Below, one piece after another: positions 49,101-61,100 of a DNA stretch of 64,000 bases. A program made the position numbers and the translations under genes. Position 1 is the stretch's first letter. The number at the start of each line of letters is the position of its first letter. Under the pieces are notes generated by a model. The model did not search any database, had not been told where the DNA came from, and saw only the letters and a list, made by a program, of their open reading frames with translations. Source of the DNA: Progne subis subis. Taxonomy: Eukaryota; Chordata; Aves; Passeriformes; Hirundinidae. Where the stretch lies: assembly GCA_022316685.1 (NCBI GenBank), contig JAKJHU010000136.1, positions 1,240,001 to 1,304,000 of the forward strand, in the 5' to 3' direction.

Positions 49101-52100
49101 ACATCTCAAATTGGAAAGGGATTCCTGTCCTCATGTCTCACCTCAAGTTCTATCAACCACCAATCTGAGAGCCTGGTGCTTTCTTCTCCGAGTTATTCCC
49201 CAGGCTGCTAAAAACAGGAGCTGGCAGATTTGGGATCTTCTATCTCTGCTGAAGTTTGGAGTCATTTTGTCCTTGCACTGCTGATGCCTTTAGACCGCTA
49301 AAGAGTCCCAGAGCTCGTTGCCTCTGTCTCATTTCAGGTCTGATCCTTCTAAAGACTCTTGCAAAATAATGTCATGGCCAGCTGTACTTTCATCCTCCTG
49401 CCTTTTCATTTCTGTACTAATACATAATGAGGGCATAATTACATTTAGATTTAAGCCTCCCTTCAAATTCCATTTTTCTGTATAGCTGAAGAAAAGCATT
49501 TGAAACTAAATAATGCCTTCAAATTTGGATTCTGCTTTACCTCATCATTGATCATATTGAAGTTTTCTTCTGTTAATGTAATTTCCTATGTCAGGAGATC
49601 AGTCTGTTTTAAATTCTCTTTGATACATCTAAATGAAAGCATGCTCTAAATGCCAGTGTGCCACAGGTGTGTTGGATCCTATAAGCTGGCAAGCTAAAAC
49701 AAAACTGAACTTGGAAGTTTGGGGGAAAATATTAATTTATCTGTATTTCTTACTCAGATCTTCTGGTTTAAAGTAGTTGATTTAAGTGATTTACAATAGC
49801 TTCTTTGTTTCTCTGTTGTACCTGCTCTTTCTTACCATTTTTATATTAAAGGTATATTTGAATATTTCGCTCCTGCAGGGCTTCTTCCTGTTCAGAAGGC
49901 ATCAGGTCCTTTCCTTGCCATTTCCTTACTTCCAAACTGCTTAGATTCTGCTTTTTTTTCAGTTTATTTTTGGCTTAATTCCTTGAGGCTTAAATCTGTC
50001 TGGGAGTTAGAAATATCCAGTGATCTGTAGTGATTGCTGGTTTGGGTGCAAAACAGCTTGTTTGGATAGCAGTCCCAAAATTGTCCAAGATTCTGTAAAA
50101 GACATTTTTATATAAAACACTTAGAGAATATAAAGTATAAGAAATAAAACTACATGGTCTGCAGATGCTGTATCCTGTCAGTGTGCATTTCAGAGGAGAT
50201 GCTGTTTGTGGTAAAAAGCATCAGAAATAGCTCTAAACAAGCATTTTATTTTCCAGGTAATTGTGGATAATCTGTGTTCTGTGATGGGTAATGCTCCCTG
50301 AAGAAGCAGAACAGTTGAAATGCTTTTCTTTTGCAAAGTATTCCAGAGCACATGGGTGGGTCAAAAGTCAAATAGCAGCTCTCTATGACCCAAGTTTATA
50401 TCACGTTTCTGTCTGAATGTTTCTTTAGTGGATTAAAGTCAGGGAATGCATTCCAGGGCTTTTGTAATGGCAAACTGCTTTCTCTAATGCCTTCCCTAAG
50501 GAATTTTAAAGAAATAATGCTCGTTTAATTAATTCACGCATGATTTTTAGCCCAATTCTCTTTGTCAGGCTTTTCACCCTTGCAAATGGTTTCCCATCAC
50601 AGCCAGCTGGACATTTTTCCAAATATATCCCTATAAAGTTCTGTATTCAAACAGTGACAGTGATATATGAAGGGTTCTGATAATTGCTGTTAGCATTTTT
50701 TAAGCTCAAATGTCAAAAGTTTAGTGATGACTCAAGGCAGATGGAAAATTTGCTTTAGAACAGAGAAAATACTTCAAAAACATTTACTTGAATTTAATTT
50801 AATGTAGTCTTCAAAAGTATTTTATTATTATTATCATGCTGGGGTTGGTTGTGCTTGGGGCTCATAAGGCATGAACAGTTTGGGCTGAATTATTTTTAAG
50901 AGGTTAAAAAACCGAAGTATCAAAGTTTGACCTCTTGAACGTGGCATAAAGGAATGGGAAATGAGTGGTAAACAAAGTTTTCTGAATTTTTTCTCTGGCA
51001 CCGTGCCGGTGGTCGGCTTCAAGCATTGCCTGGCTTAGCTGTGCATTCATTTTGACAAAGTGACTGGAGAGGAGTGGATTGGTTCCAGCTGCCAAGTGAG
51101 GTGTTGTCAGGGAGTGGGGCTTTTCCATGGACTCCAGCCCTGTGTTGGCAGGCTTAAAGGAACCTGTCTGAAAACTTGAGCTTGTCATCGTGTCCTGCCT
51201 TCCTTGTCAGGACTGTGAAGAATTCAGTAACAAAAGCTACAAAGCCAGAATATTTTTTTCCTGCAGTCTTGAAAGATCTTTATTTCACTAGTAAAATATT
51301 TACTGTGTAACCTCCAGGTTACTTCCCATGTGAGTCGCAGAGTGGTGTGGTTTGGAAGGAACCCTGGAGACCATCCAGTGCTATCCCCTGCCATGGGACA
51401 CCTTCCTCTAGCCCAGGCTGCTCCAAGCGCTGTCCAGCCTGGCCTGGGACACCTCCAGGGATGGGGCAGCCACATTAATTTTGGCAGATTTTGTACTGTT
51501 TCTTAGCACTGGGCGGGGAGGAAATCAATCTTCTTATACGTTCTGCAGGAACAGTTTAACAGCCCTGTGTATTCAGAGCTCTTTAATCAAGCATCCCCCT
51601 GGGGTTCCTCATCTGGGAGTGTCATAAGGAAGGTGGGTAGCACATAACTCCTCCTGTGGTTAGGTAGAGCTCTCCACCATGTCAGCTCATGGCCAGGCAC
51701 TCTGTGCTTGGATTACACAGATTTTATCCTGGAGCACTGGGCAATTGATTTTACCGTGTTTTATTTGGCTGCATCAACAGAAACAAGTTTTAATGGTGCT
51801 GCTGGCCAGAAGGGCCTGTTGGGGTGTGTGCTCCCCAGCAGGGAAATGTGAGCTCAGGGAGCTTTCTTGCATTCCTGCACTCTCTAACCGTGCTGGGATA
51901 TTAATGTAACCCTCAACTCAAACCCAGCCCTTCCAGGGCTTGATGCAGAAAACAACAGCTGCTTTGGATTCTTCAGTAGCACTGAGCATATGAACCCCTG
52001 GGCTGAAATCTCTCTGGAAAAAGAAATGGGGATTTCATTTAATAGGGAAAGAGTAAACCAGGTCTGGGCAAATCTGGAATATTCTGGTTTTCATATTGTC

Positions 52101-55100
52101 TGAAAAGTCACAGATGACTGCCAGCAAAGTTTCAATAGGTAGGTGACACTGAAAGACTTAAGAGGTGGCAAGAAAAGGTGATCCTTTGGTTTAAGGTTCT
52201 TACTTGCTTTATCGGAATGAAAATTGATGTTTTACCACTGCAAATTTGGGGTTTTTCCTTCATTGGCTCCAGGCAAGCTGAGCTTTTCACATTGTCTTGA
52301 TTTTCCTTATACTGTTCAGTAGTAACTGTGTTTTAATTTCGATTCCTTTTGTTATAAACTGAAAAGCAGCTTTAAACAAAAATAGATGGCTGTTTTATTT
52401 TCAGTCTCATGAAGTGGTTAATGTTGGTTTACTGTAGAATTTGTAGGCTTGACACTTATTTTTGTGTGAATAGAATAGGATCTGATGTCCACAAGTTGCA
52501 GTGCTGGGAAACCAAACTAAATGTAAATGATGGAGAGCTGTTGTGGTGCTTGGTGCTTTGCTGATGAGAACTGGAGTGCTGTGGAGAGGGAAATGATTCA
52601 CCCCGGCTAGGACAATGGAGCAGTGGGAGGCTGGGCGCTCGTTTGGATCATCTTAGCCTTGGATTAGCAGCCTGACATTTGAATTGCATTCTGTTCCTTA
52701 TCCTTTCCTTGCATGTCTCAGTCTTGCTGTAATGTTCCTGCAGGGACAGCCTCTCTCACCTGTTTTGTCTCTGCTCTGACAGGATTGCTTTTGAAGGAGT
52801 AAATACAGAGCACTTTTCTCTGCTGTGCTGCCCTTTGTACTTGCAGGTGCCAAAGGTTCCCATTCCCCAGATAAGCTAAAAAGCACAAGTGAAGAAGCAA
52901 CCAGTTTCTTAATCTTGACATTCTACTTTTCCTTTTTTTTAAAATCTGCCTGCAAAAATAAATCCTTTTTCTGGTTGTCAGAACTGAGGTTGGCCTGCCT
53001 GTGGCTTAAATCAACGCTGGGCTGCATTGGCTGCAGTCACTGCTGAGACTCTCATCCCAGGGCTTTTCTCTGTTACATCTTGGAAACTTCAGCCCTCCAG
53101 GCTTGTGATAAAGAGAGGAAAGAACATTTGGCAAGGAGCTCAGTGCAAGACCAAGATCTGAGTCACTGGCAGTGTCAGTATTGGGTGGATAAGGCACCCT
53201 CCCCTGGGGAGCCTCTGGCACTGCCTGACACTGCCAAAAAGAGGCTCCACCACGGTTTTTGAAACCATTCTCCTTGTGCTGCTCAGGGGAGAGTTGCCCT
53301 TCATGGCTTGCAGTGGCTTAGGATGAGTGGCCCCTCATCTGTGATATATTTGCTGTATTTTGCTGGCAATCCCAGCTATAATTCCTGGGCTGAAAGGAAA
53401 TGTTCTCTCACGTGTGATTAAAGTCTGCGGCCATCTTTTTAAAAATAGAAGCAAAGGCTGTCATCAGGAGGGTAATATCCTGAGCAAGGCATTATAGCAC
53501 AGACAGCTGCTAAAGTAGGTGAAAAGGAAAAGAAAATTTTTGCCTTATCTTTAGAGGCAATCAATTTAATGTGATTAGCCTCAATTATTGTGAGTGGGGA
53601 GAGATTCAGAACTGCAGGGCACTTCAAGTTTAAAGTAAATTTTTGATTAAAGTTTCCTAGACTGTAGAAATGTAATTGAGTAGGGGAAGGAGGGGAATCC
53701 CTCCATGTATTATAAACTAAACAGTCTGGTCTTGAACATCCTGAAATACAAGACAATAGCTATTGGGTGTAGAACAGAAGAACTTCTGTGGAGCTGAGGG
53801 TGAAGGAAATACTGAGTTGACAAGCCTGATGTTTCCCTCCTCCATAGCCCAAGACTAGAAACTATCCTTTTAACAAAATGTTCTTGTGTTTGCTGCGTCA
53901 CTGTGGTGTGGAGAGATGTGTGAACCCAGGGCCACTGTTGCTTTTAAAGCATTTCTGTTTTCTATCCTTCCACTTCTCTGATGAAAGTTGGAGTCTGTCA
54001 GGCTGATAGTCTTGTAACAGCAGCAGAATAATAATTTGAAGAAATATAAAATTACGGATAATGATTAAAGTAAGGAGCCTCTGGAAAACTTGGCAAGGCA
54101 GCTGTCAGGCTGCATGAAAATAATCTTGGTTTTAATACAATGCAAGTGAAAGGACGTGATAGAAACATTTCATTGTTCTCTCTTGCTCATGGCCAGCGTA
54201 ACCAAGTGAAGTGATTCTGAATCACATTAGAGGGGGTGTTTGCTCTGTAGCTAGCTGTAGGCTTTCCAGCACTGAGACATTTACAGGAGGTATTTTAGAG
54301 TCACTGAGGTTAGCAGGGACCTCTGGATGGTAAAGTTGTCTCTTTGCCACTGATGATGGCCTGCTGAGCTCAGCCTTTCAGCAGGTTCCTTCCCCTCCCT
54401 GCCCCTTCGCCTGCTCTGTCCTGAATCAGTTTGTCCTGGAGCTTCACTGAAGTGAACCTTTGGCAGTTGCTTTGCTTTTTAGTGTTTGTTTTTGGCAGAG
54501 GAATAAGGCTTACGCAGTGGTGCCGTCCATCTATCCCCTCATCCCAGCCTTCCCCTCAATCCCTAGAGCTTTTAAACACATACACGTGGATTTCCATTGG
54601 ATTTGACAGAACAGCAGTCTCTCCATCCAGTTCCTGCAGCTGTCACCAAAGCTGGCAGCAGCAGCAGAGAGGGGCTGGGCGGGAGGGAGCCTGCAGGAAA
54701 GCTCCAGGTGGTGAAAAGTGCCAAGGAAAAGCCAAGGAAAAGCTGGAGGAGTGATGAGAGGCTGCAGATCTATGAGCAGCCAGATTTTGCTGTCTTTGCT
54801 TGCTTAATATTGGTTGTGAAGCCCTTTCTTGCCTGTGCTAGACATTCCCTGGCTCTAGGTGCTCTAGACTCTTGCACACTAAGGCTTTATTTTAGTAAAG
54901 AGAACTCCCCACAAGCTATTCCAACACCACAGGGTGTTCCATTGCTTCCTACTGATCACAAGATCTGCAGGTTTTTACTTGCAGTTGTCTTTTTTCCTCT
55001 TCCCTATTTAGCCACACTTGAAGTCATTAGTGGGTACACTGCTGCATATATGAATTTTTAGGGGATTTTGTGCAACTCAGATTTTTTTCATTCTCAGCGC

Positions 55101-58100
55101 TGCTGGCTCTTACTCCCCACGTTGGAGCAATATATGCTGTTAAAATTGCTGAAGAAGTAATTTCTGACCTTGAGGGCAAGGCTTTGAAGCTACTGTTTCT
55201 TTGTTGTGAATTATTAATTCTCAAGGCATACAGAAAGAGTGACATTGTAAAATTCATTGTAAAATTGTGTACTTTGTCACACTAGCTGCTCTGCTTGCTT
55301 GCATTCCGCTCTCCTTTTCATAACATCTCCTTGGACTACCTTTCAGCATTTTTTAGCTGTTTTCAGTTCATCTGCAAACTGGATTTCTCATTTTAAACTC
55401 CTCCACACGATTTTGGAATTATTTTTATGTGAAGTTTGTGAGGTCACAGTCTTTTCATAGTGAGAAATCATGGTGAGAAAAGGGAAGTTCCTAAGAGTTT
55501 ATTGTGAGATCCAGGGCTGTGTTGGAAAACAGTTCGAGGTGATACAAGTACTTCTATTCCCATAGAAACAGTAAAAAAATACTGTTTTAAAACCAGAAAC
55601 TTCTCAGGCCTTTGGTTTCTGTTCTGGCTCCAGGAATACAGGATGCAAACGAGTAAGTTTTCATTCTCAGCCTGGTTGGTGTCAGACTTGGTCACAAATT
55701 CTGTTGATGGCTCTCAGCCTAGGGAAGGGTAGAGAGCAGAAGGGCTGTTCGGCCCTGGTCAGGACAGGGGCATCCACAGAGCTGACCCAGAGCTGCCTCT
55801 CACTGTGTGTGCTTCAAGCTGGCTTTGCCAGGACCTCATTTTATATCTTGTTTGCATTGTAGAACACTTGAGTCAGTGTTGTTGTTTAAATTAGCGCGGT
55901 CTCATCCTTGCTGTGCTTGTGGAGTTTCCTCTGGGCTGGGATCTGTCTCTGTCCTTGGTCTAGTATGAGGTTTTCCACCCAACCCCATCCCCTGGTTTGA
56001 AGTGATAGCCCTGCACCAGCCCTTGACATCCTGGAACCTCTCTTCCTGATGGAAAGTAGCTATTTCCAAACATTGCTGAGAACACTGCTTTTTATTTGTA
56101 ACAGTACAAAACTGCAGTGATGAAAGCGTCACGGTGCTTTTAACCTTCTTCAGGTGAAATTAGAAATTCATATTTATTCCTGGCTACTGAATCAAGTATC
56201 TTTTCCCTGATTTCTTCTAGAGGGGTTACGAAACACTGAAGAATTCTTTTCATTAAGTGCACCCACAAGGTGTATCTGAAGAACTGAAGTAGATCTTCAC
56301 CTTTGGCTAACCTCAGCTTTCCCAGCTTTTACCACACTGGAAAAGAATGTAGCCCCAAAAGGCTTTCAAGCTTGATGTGGTTTTTTTTGGAAGCCATTTA
56401 ATTTTTGTTGTGGGGTTTTTATTACTCTCTGATTACAGCTTAATGGCTTATTAAGAACAACAGTTCCATCCCCGTCCAAAAACATCTTTTCATAACAATT
56501 CTCTCTGTGAGTCATTGCATTTATTTATCTCCATATTTATTGCAGTAAATCCTTCACTTCCTCTGCTCCCCCAAGCACCCTGTTTGGTGTTTGTTGTTCC
56601 CCCTGAAACCGTGGCAGCCACAGTAGAATACCTCTTTGTTTTTCTGCGGCATCTCTGCATTTACAAATCTGCACCGGGATTTTTCTTGGATTGCCTTCCC
56701 GTTTTATGTTGTGTCCTCGTTACAGCCTTTGAAAGCTTTTCCCAGCGTGCACAAAGTGCATTAAATGGCATGTGCAAATGAGCAACAGCACAGCTGCTAA
56801 TTGTGCTAACAGATGTAAATAGGAAAAACATGACTTTCCTAATGCTGCAAGTATTTATAGAAACCATTTCCCATCTTCCATAACGCTTTGATTATGGATG
56901 GAGCCTCTCTCAGGTTCAGCAAAGTCGATGAAGCTTTTGCAGATGGTTTGATTTGCTGAGGTCATGTGGAAGAAATGCAGATGTTTTAAAGCTTTTGTTT
57001 TAGATGCTTTAGGCAACCGAGCGGCTTAAAAGGAAAGCTTTTGCTTTGCATCCTCTAGAAACATCCATGGCTTTTGGAAAGGAACATATGGCAGGGGTGT
57101 GGAGTGCCAGCAGGGAGTCTGAGCTCTTGGAGCTGTGTTCCCCACATGCCTCACCTGCCTGCTCAGGTGAGCTTGAGCATCAGTTGTCTTGAGTAGGGCA
57201 TGACTTGCAAAACCTTCTGGCCACACCCAGGCAGCTCCCATTTCCTCTGTGCTTGGGATTTATCCTTCAACATCCCGGATCCCAAGGACGTCTCCTCTTG
57301 GGAATGAGTGGCATCCTCGTGGGTGGAAGTGTGCTTGCTGCTCCAGAGGAGTTTTCCTGGAGGGCTTTTGTGTAACCTTTTCCCACAGTTGGCAAGGAGA
57401 TCCCTGCCTGGGGCAGCCTTGGAGGAGCAGAGGAGGCTCCTGACCTCAGGCACTGAGGGACACAGCAGTCTCTGCTCCCTGGGCTAACTCCCAGGACGTT
57501 TTCTGTGTTTTCAGCAGCCCGGGTGAAATCTTAAAAGGCGATAAGAGATCTGTGGCAGTCCAGGCAAATCCCAAATCCTTTGGCACCAGGGGACTCTCCA
57601 GGCCTCCATCTCCATCCAGCCCCATGGTGGATTTGGTCTCACATTGCATTTCATCCGGGGCATGGTTTTCTTTGGGGAGCTGCTTTGCTTGCTTCATCTG
57701 GCTGCCTTGGCACAAACAGGATTTAGGTGTATGTATCTAATCCATAGGTTGTTCCTCTTCTAGGAACTTCAGAGAGTCCTTCTCTCCCTTCATCTTTCTG
57801 CAGTGGCAGACAGCAGAAAATTTGTGGAAGCACGAGGGAAATGGTTCCTGCTTAAGATGTGAAGTCTCAAACAAATGTGCCAATGTGTTCAGTGTGTTAA
57901 TGAATTGCTGTGTCTCTGCAAGGTATCTTCAGCTTCTCTCTGTCCTGCCAGTGCTTCCCACACCAATTCTGTAACCAAAGTCTGTGTGCAGATATTTAAA
58001 AACACAAGTCCAAGCCTTAGTGTTTCTCTTCCTCACAATGCTGCTCTTTTCCAAACAGCTGCAGTGGTGTGTTCTGGCTTTGGTAATTTTTTTTTTTCCT

Positions 58101-61100
58101 GCAGTAGAAAATTCACCTTTTTAGCTCCCTTAGGACTTGGCTACTAAGAATTCTGCTAAAGCATTTTTTCATCATTTTGCAAAATCATAATTGCTTGGTG
58201 TCTCTAGGAGAATTGTAAGCTCTGAGGTTGGGATCACAGGCCATGAAAATTGATGTGGCTTTGAGTGCACCTGCTAAGCAGAGAGCTCGTGGGAGATACC
58301 TTTGTATAGGGTTTTACCCCCCACTCTTATCTTTCTTCAGAGAACTAAAATTTAATTACAGAGCTTGGAAAACTCTTCACATCATGTAGAGACTGAGCTA
58401 AATAAAACAATGAGAGGGAAAGGAGAGCAAGGCAGGAACATGAATTACAAAAAAAACCCCTCATAGTTGAGATTTCTGTACCACTCAAAGATTTCATTCA
58501 GCTCCTTTTTAAATGGGAGGGAATGTGTGGGGGTTGGTCGGTGGGAATACTTACTATTTTCTGCAAGGGGGAAAAGAAAGAAAGAAAAGGTGGCTTTCAG
58601 TATAATTCATAGGGCTAGTGGATAGATCTACCTGGTTATTACATCCTAAAGCCTTGGCTGAGCTGAGTAATGAATACCATTTTGCTGGTGCTCAGAAGTC
58701 CCCTTTCCTAATCACTTCAGAACCACAAGTCAGGTCCTAGCAGAAGTTGTTTGGAATTTAACCTTGGTAATGAATGTTGGGTTCAGATAGTGTTCTGTTA
58801 AAATAGGGCTGCTTTAAAAAATTAATTATTACTGTTCTGATTACTAGCACAGAAGAGGGAAGGGTAGGAGCAGTTGATCAGTGATCTCTTTCTCTTTCCA
58901 TTTGAATTTTACAGGATTATGGATGTAAAGAATATGAAGGTGGATCAGAAAGTTCTTCCCAATGGTTGTAGTCACAGTGAAGGGACAGATGTGTTTAACC
59001 TGCACATTTTCCTACAGGGACTGGCCAAGCAGTGCAGGGTGTGAAATACCAGGAGTGGGTATGTTAAGGATAATAAATTAGCTAAATCTGATTTTTTTTT
59101 TAATACATATTTGTTAAATTTTATTTTTGGGTAATCCTTATACATAATTTGTTTTAAAGAAATAAAACAGATTCCCGAGGGAGAGTTTCCATCAGAACTT
59201 TTCCAGACTTCTCTGGTAGCTGTCACCAAAGTACTGTGTTTGCGTTGGATAATTGAGCAGATCTTCTTTGGGTTACAAATTAAAAGCTTAATAAAAGACA
59301 AGCAGTTAATAAGCATAACTTGGTGCAGTATAAACAGTTGAAAAAATAAAGTGTCTTCTCCCAGAGCTGCCAAATCAGGTCAAAAGTCAGTTCTTGAAAC
59401 AGTGCCTAGTTCTTGAGTGGGTGTTTCTACATGCTTTTAGCAATGGTAGAATGGAATTCTCTTCTGGGATTGATCTATAGATCCTCTCCCAAGTGCTCTT
59501 AAATCTAATCACAGAACCCCAGAATGGTTTGGGTTGGAAGGGACCCCAAAGCTCATCCCAGTTCACCCCCTGCCATGGGCAAGGACACCTTTCACTGTCC
59601 CAGACTGCTCCAAGCCCCAGTGTCCAACCTGGCCTTGGGCACTGCCAGGGATCCAGGGGCAGCCACAGCTGCTCTGGGCACCCTGTGCCAGGGCTTCACC
59701 TCCCTCTCAGGGAACAATTCCTTCCTCATACCTCATCTAAACCACCTCTCTATCCATTTCAAATCATTGCCCCTGTCCTGTTTATTTTATATATGTTAAT
59801 TCTTGTAAAGGTTATTTATCAAACCTCTTTGCACAAACAAAACACCTGTGGGCTATGTAGTGTCCTTGAAGGGATTTATGAATCCTCCTTTCCCTTCTCA
59901 TTTCTAGCAGGATTTTGCCCGTGCCTCTTTATAATGCATGCTGTGTCCTGCTTTGCTGAATGTTTTTTGCTTCTGATTATTCAGTGTTGCACATAAGCAG
60001 CTGTGCCCAGAGAGAAGTGTCCCCTGTTAATCAGGAAGTGCTGAGCCATATGGCAGGTGAGGATGGAATATTGCAGCTCTGGGTGAGCCCCTCCTCTTCA
60101 CAGCCAGTTTCACATGCATTCACACCCCGTGAATGCATCCCTGCCAACACCATCCGGTCCTTCAGCCCGGGCTGCTGAGTGACAGCGTGGCTTTCTGCAG
60201 CCTTCTTCCTTCCTCACTGAGGTCTTGCCTCTCTCCAGTCACTGCTGAGAGCCCATTTTCCTGTGCAGCAACTCGTAAAGGGACAGAGGGAAAAGCTGAG
60301 GGTGCTCTGAGCTGTCTGCAGCGCCCTGCTCTCGGATTTTGTACACACAGGGAAGGTGCAGGTGTGTGTCCAGTGCTTCCTCAGCCTTGTGCTCACCTCC
60401 AGAAGTGATCCATCTTTTGGAGAAACACAGGAGTGGGGAGCAACGTGCAAGATGCCCTCAGTGACTTCAGTTTCCATCACAGCATCCATGGATTGAAATT
60501 TCTTGGGTTTGGAAATTTCATTTTGGCTGAAGATGGCTTTAGCTTTGCAGTGTTGGTTTTTTAACACAGTGTACAGTTGGATGAGTGTGGAAATGGGTGT
60601 GCTTGCAGCAGTGAGAAAGTCACTACACACACTGTTGCCTTTAGTAGGTGCCATATTGGACCAAAACAGCTGCTCTTTCACCCCAGAAGAGGAGGCAGCC
60701 TGTTCCTGAGGAGGAGGGACATTTCTGCAGCCGTATTTGTGAGGGTATTTCTGGCCTCACACTGTGTTTTAAACTTGGTTGAGATTCCGAGCACTTTGCA
60801 CGTAGTTGGGGACATCTGTGGTGCGCTTGATCAGCTGAAAAGTGAAATCACAGCATTTCTGGTGGATCACAGGTTTTCTTTGATCCTTTTGGATTTTAAG
60901 CATGGGGTAACCTTTATCCTTTTTCCTTTCACTGGTAGAAAAACTCAGTGGCAGAAAAGCCAGCCATCGTAAGGGGAGCTGATCTGAAGTGTTTGAAGCG
61001 CGGTGTTGAAGCCGGGGAAATATTGATGTGTTCTAAGCTTGACTGAGGCAGAAAGGTGATGTTTTAGTGCTCCTTCCTGGTGTGATGTGATGTCTAACTC

